Source of the DNA: Macropodus opercularis
Lineage: Eukaryota > Chordata > Actinopteri > Anabantiformes > Osphronemidae
NCBI GenBank assembly: GCA_030770545.1
Contig: CM061097.1
Span: forward strand, 19,610,501-19,674,500
DNA: 64,000 nucleotides
Direction: 5' to 3'
Made by a program: the position numbers and the translations under genes. Under the pieces are notes generated by a model that was not told the origin of the DNA, did no database searches, and worked only from the letters and a program-made list of their open reading frames with translations. How positions within the stretch are numbered: the first letter of the stretch is position 1; every line of letters begins with the position of its first letter. Below are positions 46,565 through 57,165 of the stretch, in pieces.

Positions 46565-48190
46565 AGAAGTAGGGCCATCACTGTGGTCACAAACCATGGT
46601 TGTTGCCCTGTACTCTGTGTAGTTTCATTATAACGATAGGAAGCTGAATGTCGTACAGATTTGAGTCTGGGTTAGTTTTGTGGAAATGAGTTTGACTTGT
46701 GCTTGAAGTCATAGTTAACCTGACGAACAGCTGGGAAAATCTTTTACTAAATGGGTTAGATGATGAGTGAGAGTGACTGTTTACCATTTTGAGATAAAAA
46801 AAAAGGTGTGTGACAAACAAAAAAGCAGACACTGGAAGGCTGGTTGTGATTCAACAGAAATATTCTCTTTAATAAACAAACAACTAACACAACACACAGC
46901 ACAACAACTAACTATAGACACTCGCTATGAGGATACATAGTGAAATCATATATGTTAATAAATAAAAGTAACAATTATTCTATAAAACAAAACAAAATCC
47001 TACCTGACTAAGTACAGAGCAAGACGGTCTCTAATAACTAGGAGTCTATTCCAGCTGTCATGTGGGTTGAGAGGAGCGGTACAGGTCGCCAGTCCAACAA
47101 CCAGTGTGTTTGAACAGCTTTTCTGATATCACAAGACACTTTTAAACCCCAATGCAGCTTCAGCTCAGGCAACATTTGGCAGAAAAAGATTAATGTCAGA
47201 TTAGCAATCAAGGTAAACTAGTACGTCTACATACAGTTTGCTGTAGAAATGTATGCGTTGTTTCACTTAAATAGCAAAACATACCTGGCAGCAAGACTTG
47301 TCCAGCCAAATCAAGTCCTGTGGGATATGTCAGTTGTTAATGGCAGATTAGGAACTCTCCTGGATGAGAGATGTGAGGGCTTTGCAGCCAGTTGCCTACT
47401 ATCTATGATTTGCTGTTTGTGAGAATGAATTGTGTTCTGTTGGTTCTCATGAGTCCTCAAATATTGTCTGTATATATGAACATTTAAACACATCTTCCTT
47501 TAGGCGTTGTTCACCCTAAAGACTTGTTGTAATGAAACACAGCTGTGAGATTCACAAATGTTTAGTTTGTTTGCTTTTCTTTATTCCTTAAATGCAACCC
47601 AGCCGTAATCTAGTGACTGATATCTGCCTTTCACCTCCTTTGCAGTAGTTATTTTGTCCACTTGATGCTTTTTCTCATCATAATCCCACATCCTGTTGGA
47701 TTCTTCTCTCGGGTCTCAAGCTTATGACTCATCGTCCCACGTGCAAACAATTCAGTAACTTTGAGGGAGCTTTTACTTCTGTTAAAACTTGAAATACTCT
47801 CCCCAGAATCCAGGAGTTGGAGCAAAGAGAAATGGATGAAAAAAGTTTAGTCTTCTTACCCAAATATAGATTTTGATGAAAGCTTTATAAACCTGTCAGT
47901 GATGTATATCATTGTTTGCTAATAGCAAGCAACATGTATCATGTCTAACTGTGCACTTCTATTGAGATCACACCATCTGTCAGTGAAGACTGCCCCCTAA
48001 TGGGTGAATCTGTTTCTTGTGTGACATCTCTCCATCCAGGACATGCTGCGTTGGGTTCATCGTCTCCAGCTGTCGTGAAACCCGCACAACAGATCACCTC
48101 CACCTGAAACGGCAGAGCATTGTTTGCCTTCATGATTCAGATTCTTCATCGTGTCTTCCATTTTGCTTGAAACTCTGTAAAGCTCAAGTG
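46565..48190. other. Intergenic DNA without recognisable genes
   Basis: AT-rich, with short frames only. A CTCF-like CCATTAGGGGGCAG (minus strand) lies near 47,988-48,001. Confidence 0.4.
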
Positions 48191-48194
48191 TCAG

Positions 48195-48645
48195 CACATG
48201 AGCAGTTTCATGGAAAACTGCAACAATTTCACTTGTTTTGAAAAGAGTTGTTGTTTGACAGTAGGTGAAATAAACAGTTTCCATTTGAACCCATTCACAA
48301 GCCTGTTAATTGTTAATTGCATCATTGGGAGCTGATTTATTACCTAAACAAGTAGTGTTTCATATGCAGATACTTAGAGGTTCTTAGAAGTTTTAGAAAT
48401 GTTTTACTCTCTTCTACACTTTACTACAGTTTCAGATAAACAAACTACTATATGGGTATTTTCCCTTGTGACAGAACTCTGATTCATATTACTTGATATA
48501 TCCTCATATGTATCTGTACTAAGCAAAGTAATCATATACCTGCTTACAGAAATATTTTAGAATAGTGAGCCTTTCCTTCTTTCTGATGGGAAAGGGAGGT
48601 AGGGAGATACTGTTTAGTTAAAATAGTTTTACAGCATGGTGTCTG
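48195..48645 (+). repeat. Arm P of a circularly permuted inverted duplication
   Basis: Consists of P1 (48,195-48,445, from CAGCACATGAGCAGTTTCAT to AAACAAACTACTA) and P2 (48,450-48,645, from GGTATTTTCCCTTGTGACAG to TTTACAGCATGG). Both parts reappear as reverse complements at 54,255-54,998, but in swapped order. Confidence 0.8.
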
Positions 48646-48699
48646 GTTGTCTATAAAGGTTATAATTGAAGGAAAGTGTAATTTCTTGCCTTTCTTTAA

Positions 48700-49560
48700 A
48701 CACGATTTGTTACGCCCCCTCCCAGTCTGGCTCGGTCTAGTGGAAGGAGGAGGCCCTAACACAGGAGCAGTCGGTTTTTAGTGATACTGTTGGTTTATGG
48801 TGCACAAATGAGGTATGAGTCAGATCACACGTACAGGGTGAGAGGACTGGTCCGCAGCTGTGCCAAATAAAAGAACTGAACAAAACAACACAGGGCCTGA
48901 CTATCTATGCAGAAAACAAAATGAACTAAAAGGCCTGTCTCTCTACTCTAAGAACAGCAGGTTCCAAACATTCCAGGGGGCAGCAGCTGTCTCACCTGGT
49001 GTGTCTAACAGAAGTTTCAGCTGCGTGTTGTATGTGTACCCCCACTTACCTAGATCCAGCCTCTTACCACTATACAGGTCTCAAAGAAGAACTAACACCA
49101 AAACCAGAAGCACCTGGTCACAAGGTGGCAAAACGAAAGAGAACACGGGCTACTTTCACAGAGTGACAGCAACATGGACGTCTGCTCAGGACAGGAAGGC
49201 AACTGCTCAAGCTCTTCAGTTGTGGTTGCCTGCGTCATGGCACCAAAGGTTTGCTTTGCCAGGTGCTAAACTTTAGGGGCACTGCAAACATAATGAAGTC
49301 AGAGTCACATCGACCATAGGAGGAACCAGTAAGTTCTGTCTTTACGAAGAGACCACAAATGCATTTTTCATGACGTGGCTCAAACAGCGATGCAACATTG
49401 GAAGCTGCAATGAATCTTCCTGTGCTTGACCTGTCACGATACTGTAGTATCTGTTCAACTACTCCTGAAGTGTGACTCCACAGAAGTTGTAAGACAGTGA
49501 CTGCAACAAAACGATGGAGCATCATAAATAAACATCACTGGTCCGGACTTTATTTTCTGT
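48700..49560. other. Unclassified repeat-like region
   Basis: Starts TGTTACGCCCCCTCCC, which looks like an LTR start, and includes CTGGCTCGGTCTAGTGGAAG. No matching 3' end (GTAACA) was found. Frames on either strand show no recognised domain. Confidence 0.3.
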
Positions 49561-50260
49561 CCTTTATCTCTTGTTAAGTCCATCACAAAGGAGGCCAAGA
49601 AAAATGACACAGAGCAGTCGAGTGGTCGTTGGTGACATATGTCGCTCCGGGCACAGGGGAGGATCCCTTTGAAGGACGGTGCACCACCAGCTCGTACACG
49701 TAGAACGTTGCACTACGAGTCTGTTGTTTCTGAATAATGCTCCCAGTGGCACCAAACGAACAATGTCATCCCTACACCTCTGGTAAAACAGGCTGAGCAT
49801 CTGTCTGGATCAGAGCGTTACTCCTTCTGGATGCATTAAGACTTTTTGAATGATGGCATCCTGAGACCCCTGCTCTGCTTCGTACATTATTCCTATGTCA
49901 GGGTTTTCATTGTTCCAGTAGTTGGAACCTGGTCCCTACAACCTGAATCTACCACAGTCTCATCCAACTTCCCTAAATTTTCCAAATAGAGGACAACAAT
50001 ATCCAGAGCAAGAAAACAGAGACTTCTAGACACAACTGCTTTCACACTATGCCGTTTGAAATACTGCTAAATGGGTGTACGCTGCGAATTTCTTTGCTGG
50101 TGCGCAGGGAAAGACACATCTTCTCTTCTCAGTCTAGATTGGTGGTTTTTAAACCCTAAACTTGCGTCAGTCGCAAGGAAGCAATTGTCCAAATTTGGTC
50201 TTTGATCCTTGTTATTTTCGATTAATGACTCAGTTTACATGATAGTATCTACGATGAGCG
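49561..50260. other. Intergenic DNA
   Basis: A minus-strand frame begins MSPTTTRLLCVIFLGLLCDG, which looks like a signal peptide but ends four codons later. No partner exon is visible, so I leave it unannotated as a gene. Confidence 0.35.
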
Positions 50261-50438
50261 ACGCATCAGAAAAGGAGAAGTGAAACAGATCTGTGTCCAT
50301 TTATAAAATGTTCTCAACACATTTGAACTGAAGAAGCAGAACAAACCAAACTCTGTGTTCACAGCTTCATCTGCTAAAACAGACACAGTTCTAAGAAAAC
50401 TGCTGAATAACAGTCGACTGGTTTCACTAGAAGGAGCC
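50261..50438 (-). repeat. Direct repeat of the Ig gene 3' UTR, distal copy
   Basis: Similar over ~180 bp to 50,721-50,903 (shared CATCAGAA.AGGAGAAGTGAAA, CTAAAACAGACACAGTT, CAGTCGACTG). Its counterpart of the poly(A) signal is changed (TTTATA instead of TTTATT). I infer the relic of a tandemly duplicated receptor gene end. Confidence 0.65.
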
Positions 50439-50720
50439 GTTTGACTCAGCGTTGCCACCAAAGGCCACATTCAGGGTTAACGTCCATCCTCCGTCTTCAT
50501 CCAGGTCGAGGGGGAAACAGACTCAGCAAAGAGCCCAGACTGCCGACGGAGCCCCAGCGGAGCAGCGTCAGCGCCTCCAGGGACCCAGGGAGGTCCCTGC
50601 CACAGCGAACATGTTCTCAGACCTGGTTACACATGACCCTGACGTCTGCGTGTGACTGAAGCTCATCTGAGAGAACCAGCAACTTTATCAACATTTGAAG
50701 TTGTCTGCTGTGAAGCAGCA
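50439..50720. other. GC-rich spacer between the 3' UTR copies
   Basis: Contains a + strand open frame (50,452-50,655) ending ...THDPDVCV before TGA. Its coding status is unsupported. Confidence 0.3.
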
Positions 50721-50903
50721 ACTCATCAGAATAGGAGAAGTGAAAAACCACAAAGCTGCTTCCATTTATTAAAGCTTCAACACATGTGAAGTGAAGATGC
50801 AGAATAAACCTGTGACTCTGTGTTCACAGCATCATCGGCTAAAACAGACACAGTTCAGAGAAAACTGCTGAACAGCAGTCGACTGAATTCACAAGAAGAA
50901 GCC
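50721..50903 (-). repeat. Direct repeat of the Ig gene 3' UTR, proximal copy
   Basis: Lies 165 bp beyond the stop codon of the minus-strand Ig gene and contains its likely poly(A) signal. It is the intact member of the pair with 50,261-50,438. Confidence 0.7.
50765..50770 (-). terminator. Polyadenylation signal of the minus-strand Ig gene
   Basis: AATAAA on the minus strand, about 300 bp past the stop codon at 51,068-51,070. It is the first canonical hexamer downstream that I noticed. Confidence 0.5.
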
Positions 50904-51067
50904 AAACACGTATTAATACAGTTTAGCTGCTGGAAACGAACAAGGCAGGTTTAAACGTGAGCAAAGGTCCCGACAGAGAACAAACATCAGCTGAACAAAG
51001 CAGACGTCTCCTCGTCCTCCAGTGATTCTCTGCCAACGGAGACGTGACGCAGAGCAGCGGTGCCTCG

Positions 51068-52346
51068 TTAGGTGGACGTGGTTTCCTCAGTGACCGACTG
51101 GTCCTGGATCAGTCTCTGCAGAACAAAGCACAGACGACACCGACTGAGGTCCAGCAGCTTCACTGAGCGTCATGAAACCCAGCAAAGCGTGAAACGCAAA
51201 CATGGACGTGATGAAGATCTTTACTGTGACTGTTGGAAATAAAGGGTTAAATGTTTCTCACCTACACGTGTCTTTGGACTGAACCTCTTCACCAGCAGAA
51301 CCACAAACAACGGCATCAAAACCAGGATACAGAGAAAGGAAGCACGTAAGGAGACACAGAGGAGACAAGAAGGACTGGAGGAAGGAGACGCAGCAGAGGA
51401 GGAGACGTCTGAAACAGAACACAGACCATTAGAGTCACTTTAATGATCAGAGCAGCAACTAATGTGGAGGTTGTTGCTGCTGAAGTGACTGAACGAACAG
51501 ACGCAGCTGGAAGAAGACGAGGTTTTAGCTTTTTCTGTGGAGAGAATCCAGCTGCTGAGTAAAGATGTGGATGAATCCGTGTTTGCTGATCTGAGACAGA
51601 GATCTGTATACATATAATACATAGAAATACGTAGAAAGTCAGACTCACGTTCAGACACAAACCAGGAAACAGACGAACACAACGACCCAACACAGTGACG
51701 CAGATGTTTTATCAGCCATGTTCTGCTCGACTGGGCTCTGTAGTAAGTCGTTATTCTGGCTTTTAAGTTGATTTTTGTTTACTTTAACCTGTATCAAGAC
51801 GTTTTAAAACCTGGCCTCGCTTGACGTCTGTGCAGCTGCAGCTTTGACGACACACACACACACACACACACACCTATATTCAGGATGACGATGTTGAGGA
51901 GTTTCAGTCCATCATTTCTCTTCCTCCGTTTTCCTCCACTCAGTTGAACAGAACACTCGTATTTCCCAGCGTCTGACTCCTTCACATTCGTCAGGATCAA
52001 AGACACGTCTCCACTACTCAAAACGTTATTTAACTGGACCCGGTTCTCAAACTGTTGAGGCGGACTGTTACATCTTCTCTTATCATTGTCGCAGACACAG
52101 ACACGGTCGGTCCCTCGTCTCCACTCCACATGTTCTACGTTTTTCTCAGCTTGACATGGTAGAACAACAGATCCTCCAGGTTTCGCTGTGACGCCTGTCT
52201 CACCTGCAGCAGAGCAGAAGCGTCAGATGTTACAGCGGAGCCGACGGAGAGAAACGCAGCAGAAAGACTCACTCACCCCCAGAGACACGACCCAGGAAAC
52301 AGACCAACACCACGAACCAACTCACAGACGCAGTTTGACCAGACAT
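51068..52346 (-). CDS. Single V-set Ig domain type I membrane receptor (minus strand)
   Basis: Four exons: leader 52,346-52,277, V 52,203-51,874, transmembrane 51,408-51,266 (or 51,262), tail 51,115-51,068. The leader reads MSGQTASVSWFVVLVCFLG..., a signal peptide. Phases agree: phase 1 after the leader and after the V exon. The V domain has the canonical C40 (LPC), W51 (VEWRR) and DAGKYEC with C107, plus extra cysteines at 59, 61 and 68. The transmembrane exon gives a Ser-rich stalk and a hydrophobic span at about 156-173 followed by KRFSPK. Two overlapping donors exist: CGT|GTAGGT yields 196 residues with tail RLIQDQSVTEETTST; GTAG|GTGAG yields a shorter 191-residue form. No tyrosine motif is seen in the tail. 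The family resembles fish butyrophilin/B7-like or novel immune-type V-set receptors; ligand unknown. A (CA)n run starts inside the V exon donor. Confidence 0.8.
51649..51719 (-). pseudogene. Dead leader exon inside the Ig gene intron
   Basis: On the minus strand, ATG begins MADKTSASLCWVVVFVCFL and ends at a GTGAGT donor, paralleling the live leader (MSGQTASVSWFVVLVCFLG). The 5' flanks also match (GTCGAGCAGAACATG against GTCGAGCGAACATG). This copy is 71 nt, not 70, and reads TGA at codon 23, so it cannot join a V exon in frame. No V exon follows it before the transmembrane exon. It marks a second ancestral receptor gene whose V exon was lost. Confidence 0.75.
51851..51873. repeat. (CA)n microsatellite at the V exon donor
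   Basis: CA dinucleotides directly follow the exon end. On the minus strand the donor itself is the first GT of a (GT)n run (ATATAG|GTGTGTGTG). Confidence 0.95.
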
Positions 52347-53094
52347 GTTCGCTCGACGGCTCTGGAGGATAAGTTGACTTTAAACCTTTTGAATCTGGCT
52401 CCACTCTGCGTTTCTTCTTTCGTTTTATTGTGGTTGGCCAACAGTAGTGGCTCCCTACCACCATCTACTGGACCGGAAGGTGGATCGGTTCGTCCTGGTT
52501 CTGGTCATTAGACCGGGTTTGACATAACGACTGTCGCCTGCAGCTTGTAACAGCTTTGCTCTGGGAGCAGGAGTCCAGTGATTCTATCCTATCACTAACA
52601 CTAAATGAACAGTAGCAACAGTTGAAACTGTTCACTGCTTTCAATTTTCCTTTATTCCTTTATAATAAAACCACTTTAATTTCACTTCATCATAAAATCC
52701 CAAAATACAAAAAGCCCAAAACCTTGATGTGGTTTGGGGATTTTGCCAAAGCAACTTTTACACACGGGTCAGAGGTGCTAAAAGGAAAACATGAATATTA
52801 GAATTACAGCATGTGCACCTGGATTCAACACACATTCTTTTCTTCAAATGAGAATTTACGTAGCGCATGCTTAGGATAAATAAAAACAAACAAACGAAAA
52901 AATAAAAGTCCTCCCCAGAGCAGGAAGGAGCTGCACCGCAGATCCTTCATTCCCACTGTTGGACTGAACAACCAACCAGTCCAACAGCCAAACCTTGGAT
53001 ATTTAGTAAAACGTTTATTGGTACATATTGTAAATTTCTACATCTTCTTTTCTTTTCATCCTTTTGCACCACTTGTCTTCTATCACCCTTGTGG
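52347..53094. other. Upstream flank of the minus-strand Ig gene
   Basis: No further gene found. The first ~100 bp should hold the promoter of the minus-strand receptor; no clear TATA box was identified. Confidence 0.4.
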
Positions 53095-53142
53095 CTGTCG
53101 TGATAGCGTGGGATCAATAAAGGATTTTCTTGTCTTATCTTA
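53095..53142 (+). mobile_element. LINE 3' tail fragment
   Basis: GTGGGATCAATAAAGGATTTTC followed by TTGTCTTATCTTAAA is the terminal part typical of fish LINEs ending in (TTATC)n. Only the tail is clear. Confidence 0.6.
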
Positions 53143-53900
53143 AACACCAAATAGGAATCACTTCATTCATTTTTCCTAATTTAGGCAGATCCAATATTTC
53201 TAGGATGCATCAATAGTAGAACCTAATTGTTTCACTGGCCAATCTGGCCAAAACAACACAGTTTAACCATTAAAGTTAACGTCCAACATGAAGCCTCTAC
53301 ATTTACACCCAGTTGCTAATCAATAAAGTACCGACACAAAATCTAGCAGAAGACGTTAAAACTGCTCCCTCACGGTTCTAAAGCCAATGAACCCTTTGGT
53401 GTAGGTTCAGACAGGACGGGGTGGAGGCGTCAAATATTATCTGTTCCTGTAGACACAGACCTGAGACGTCTACACTAATCACTTCTCTGGTCATCCTTAA
53501 TATCATCATTAATATCTGCTGAGAAAATGTGATGCATTTTAGAAATGATAGACTTATTGATCTAATTATTACATGTCTGACATCTTTTCTTTTCCTATGG
53601 AATCTGAAAATCTCTCTCTCTCTCCTAATGATTCTTCTTTGCCTTGTGGGACATAAAGAAACCTTCTGGATGTGAAACTACTCTGAACATTAGTCACTGT
53701 GACAGAGTTTGTCCTGTATGTGAGAACTGTTCTGATAATGACCAAAACAAAAGGGCCCAATAGCAGCCAGGGGTGGAATCCCTACTTCCAGCCACCAACC
53801 AGGAGCAGGCTCTGCCACAGTCCCGTTTGCATCTCATCCTTCCTCCTCTGTACCCACTGGCCAATCCAGAACCTCCCTGAAACATAAACAAAACAGGCAA
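53143..53900. other. Intergenic DNA
   Basis: Mostly unassigned. CTTGTGGGACATAAAGAAAC near 53,643 resembles another eroded LINE tail. Confidence 0.4.
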
Positions 53901-53901
53901 C

Positions 53902-53904
<3 letters not shown>

Positions 53905-53936
<32 letters not shown>
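53905..53936. repeat. (CA)n microsatellite
   Basis: Perfect CA run of about 15 repeats. Confidence 0.97.
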
Positions 53937-54254
53937 GGCCTGGGGCCGTAACACACACACAAATTATTTCCCAGCTCTCCTATTTCTGAGTGATCTCTCT
54001 TCTTCTTAAACAATTGAACAAACAAACTACATAAAACAAGGACACAAATAGTTACATGTAATAAGTAGACACACAGAGTTTGCTTCAGAACTTAGCTCAC
54101 AAGTTCTGGCAGAACTACAAAAGACCAAAGACAAAAGAAACTCCACATCTGCTGTTTTTGTAGCGTTACAAGTCAAAAAGATATCAAATCCTTATAAGCA
54201 TGACATTTTTTAATCTAGTAAACTCTAAATCAAAACATATCAGTTAAACACAGC

Positions 54255-54998
54255 TGTGTTGTATGTGGAGTAGTTTGTTTTTCTGAACTGTAGTAAAAAC
54301 ATTTCTAAAACTTCTAAGAACCTCTAAGTATCTGCATATGAAACACTACTTGTTTAGGTAATAAATCAGCTCCCAATGATGCAATTAACAATTAACAGGC
54401 TTGTGAATGGGTTCAAATGGAAACTGTTTATTTCACCTACTGTCAAACAACAACTCTTCTCAAAACAAGTGAAATTGTTGCAGTTTGCCACGAAACTGCT
54501 CATGTGCTTGTAGAGACAAAAACCTGTTAGGAACCTGATGAATGAATCAAAGTTGTCTTTCTGTTGTCTTTTATTCTTGCAAGAAGAGAAATACACAGGG
54601 TCAGTGCAAAACTGTCCTGCCTGAGTGTAGATCTGAAGTCCTCTAGCCTGTGCCTACCTAAATAAAGATAAAGTAAAGATGTGTCTTCTCATTATCTCAG
54701 TCTCAGGGTCAGTCACTGTCTTGCAGCAGGAAAAGTGTAACAGAAACAAAGCAAATCAAAGTTCTGCTGCCATGCTCTTATGGCCATGGTCCATGCTGTA
54801 AAACTATTTTAACTAAACAGCATCTCCCTACCTCCCTTTGCCACAAGAAAGAAAAGGCTCATTCTGAAATATTTCTGTAAGCAGGTATATAACTCATTCT
54901 ATGATTACTTTGCTTAGTACATATAAAAACAAGTACATGTGAGGATGTATCAAGTAATATGAATCACAGTTCTGTCACAAGGGAAAATACTCATATAG
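54255..54998 (-). repeat. Arm Q of a circularly permuted inverted duplication
   Basis: 54,255-54,520 is the reverse complement of P1 (48,195-48,445) and 54,787-54,998 the reverse complement of P2 (48,450-48,645). Their order is the opposite of a simple inverted copy. Both breakpoints lie at the TAGTAG that joins P1 and P2. A unique 266-bp stretch separates the parts. Confidence 0.8.
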
Positions 54999-55147
54999 TA
55001 GAAATTCCATTACACAGTGTTTATGGTGAGTTCAGGTGCTTCAGGGGTTGAGTCCTAACCTTCCATACATTGTCCGGAAGGGTCACAGGCTGCAAAGAAC
55101 CTCCAACAGAAATGGAAGAAAACCAAGACTTTGATGAGTCGCTGGTT
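54999..55147. other. Unassigned spacer
   Basis: Nothing recognised. Confidence 0.4.
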
Positions 55148-55452
55148 CAATCCTCTGCTTTTAAACATGCAGAAAAAATATATTTTAATCGACCCTTTTA
55201 AATTGTTTATAATATAAAAATCAATCTCGGACTAATAAATAATAAACCCATCAGGGTTTATATCAAGCATAACTTCCACTGATCTCATTAAGTAAAAGCA
55301 AAGTGACATCGTGTCGTGTGCTCGTTCATAACAGCATTGAAGCTGAGCAGCGCCCTCATGTGGAGAAACCGCTAATGACACTCAGCGTCTTCTGAACTAA
55401 CTGTTGCTCGTTTTCTCTCTGAGTCGATCTTCGTAGAAATTGGGGTCGTTTC
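55148..55452 (+). repeat. Direct repeat R1 (305 bp)
   Basis: From CAATCCTCTGCTTTTAAACA to GTCGTTTC; repeated 505 bp downstream at 55,653-55,957 with a few changes. Confidence 0.9.
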
Positions 55453-56020
55453 ACGCTGATCCTGTGTGAACACTTGAACGCACCACAAACACTGTCAGAG
55501 TTAAAGTCATGTAGCAGCAACTGAAAACAGCCTCATCAACAAGAAACTTCCCCAAAAGGTTTTTCTGTGTCGACCAGTTGCTTCTGATCAGATCAATGCA
55601 AACACGTGATGTGTAATTAACTTATCATTGTACATTGTAACCAGGATGTAAACAATCCTCTGCTTTTAAACATGCAGAAAAAATATATTTTAATCGACCC
55701 TTTTAAATTGTTTATAATATAAAAATCAATCTCGGACTAATAAATAATAAACCCATCAGGGTTTATATCAAGCATAACTTCCACTGACCTCAATAAATGA
55801 AAGCAAAGTGACATCGTGTCGTGTGCTCCGTTCATAACAGCATTGAAGCTGAGCAGCGCCCTCATGTGGACAAACCGCTAATGACACTCAGCGTCTTCTG
55901 AACTAACTGTTGCTCGTTTACTCTCTGAGTCGATCTTCGTTGAAATCGGGTCGTTTCCTAAGATTTGAGCAGTTTTAGACTCTTGTAAATGTTTAGAGCT
56001 GGTGACAGATGCAGCTGCTC
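55450..56020 (+). repeat. Left arm of a 571-bp inverted repeat
   Basis: From TTCACGCTGATCCTGTGTGA to GATGCAGCTGCTC. The reverse complement occurs at 60,989-61,559 with the same length and only scattered substitutions. The right half also contains direct repeat R2 (55,653-55,957). Confidence 0.93.
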
Positions 56021-56101
56021 GTTGCTTTGAATCTTCCACTAATAGTTTATTCAACTCAGGCGTCAGGACAGTTTACAAAGCAAAGGTTTCAGAGTCTTTC
56101 C

Positions 56102-56135
56102 CTGTTCCCTGCGCGCAGTCCGGCGCAGGGAACAG
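56102..56135. other. Perfect 13-bp GC-rich hairpin
   Basis: CTGTTCCCTGCGC pairs exactly with GCGCAGGGAACAG around an 8-base loop (GCAGTCCG). A second perfect hairpin follows within 7 bp. Confidence 0.9.
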
Positions 56136-56141
56136 ACGAGA

Positions 56142-56170
56142 CCCCGGAGTTCTTTTACTCTTCTCCGGGG
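56142..56170. other. Perfect 8-bp GC-rich hairpin
   Basis: CCCCGGAG pairs with CTCCGGGG around a 13-base loop. Confidence 0.85.
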
Positions 56171-56577
56171 CTGAACAGGACTCAACCTGTTCGCCTCTTC
56201 ACTGCTAATCGTTGCTACTTCCTGCTCCAACAGTCGCCTCTTATACTCTTCGTTCTCTTACATTTTCCTCATTCATCAACTCTCTTCCTCTCCCTCCTTA
56301 CTGTCCAACGCAGCATCCACGTCCTCATGGCCTTTCTTTGGCCTTAGCCTCCTCTACCTTCACCCCACACTGCATCTCCCTGTCCTCCTGTCTGCTCTCA
56401 TCTGTTCCCAGTGTCCCACTTCTTCGTAACAAACCACTTTCTCTGGATCCACCTGGACGTCCTCATTCCACCACCAAGTCTCTTGTCCTCTATCCTCTTC
56501 CCTGATGAAGCACCAAGGAAGCTCTGATCGTCTCCCTGATCACATTAGCTATGGTTGTGTGATGCTGTTGACCTACA
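56171..56577. other. Pyrimidine-rich region without a gene
   Basis: The + strand is C/T-rich (about 56,170-56,500). Two overlapping frames are open, but their composition looks like low complexity and no domain is seen. Confidence 0.4.
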
Positions 56578-56700
56578 GCAGGGGTGTCAAACTCAAATAC
56601 ACAGTGGGCCAAAATTGAAAACTGGAACGAAGTCGCGGGCCAACATTGATATTTACTGAAAAAAAGTGGATATGGAACAAGCAAAGCTTAATACATTTTC
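56578..56700 (+). mobile_element. hAT-type DNA transposon terminus
   Basis: CAGGGGTGTCAAACTC is a known hAT-superfamily terminal inverted repeat. It is followed by CAGTGGGCCAAAATTGAAAA and AAGTCGCGGGCCAACATTGA, familiar from fish hAT elements. No transposase and no opposite terminus (GAGTTTGACACCCCTG) are visible, so this is a fragment. Confidence 0.75.
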
Positions 56701-57080
56701 GTAAGAAAATGCACTGTGAATGCTGTGATGCTGAATTTATTCCCAAGAACCGTTGACTGGAGAGTTTAAAAAGTTCTTAAAGGTAGTTTAAGAAAAATAC
56801 AAGTGGTTAAAAAAGAGCTAAACATGTTCAGAACAAGTTAAAAGTCTTAAATTTCAAAATAAAGCATAATGAAGTAATATTAAATAGGTATTTATAATTA
56901 AATAATTAAAGAAAACACAGTTGAGTTGATCCAAACAGTAAAAGTATAGAAAACGCCTAAAACGTGTTGATAGAATTTTGCAAGACTTTCCTGACATTGA
57001 TGAAGTTTTAAAAGCATTGTTACAACAAGCAGAACATTTAGATTCAATGTGATAAATAAACATCACATTTAAAAAGGCAC
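56701..57080. other. AT-rich DNA, possible remainder of the hAT fragment
   Basis: No gene; AT-rich, with many TAAATA/AATTAA words. Confidence 0.4.
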
Positions 57081-57084
57081 AACT

Positions 57085-57165
57085 CTAGGGGGTTTTGAAC
57101 TGGTAGCCTCACGTAGTAGAGTGCAGCGGACTAACCGCTGAACAATCTGAGCAGGTGTTACTGTG
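57085..57165 (-). repeat. tRNA-derived SINE-like relic
   Basis: On the minus strand, TTGTTCAGCGGTTAGTCCG resembles a tRNA A-box region (GCAGTGGTTAG-like), and CCAGTTCAAAACC, about 45 bp on, resembles a B box. The anticodon arm does not fold cleanly, so a functional tRNA gene is unlikely. Confidence 0.4.

Noticed and set aside
49235..49800. Possible T-cell-receptor-like or Ig leader/V exons on the minus strand
   Set aside because: The signal-peptide-like start ends in a stop after 24 codons, and the following frame lacks the Cys/Trp/YxC framework of a V domain.
50441..50659. Short GC-rich coding-like exon on + between the duplicated 3' UTRs
   Set aside because: Two frames are open, neither with a recognised domain. 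The acceptor is plausible but no partner exon was found.
52188..52511. Plus-strand frame overlapping the minus-strand Ig gene
   Set aside because: Shadow of the leader and V exons, whose splice phases and Ig signature clearly favour the minus strand.
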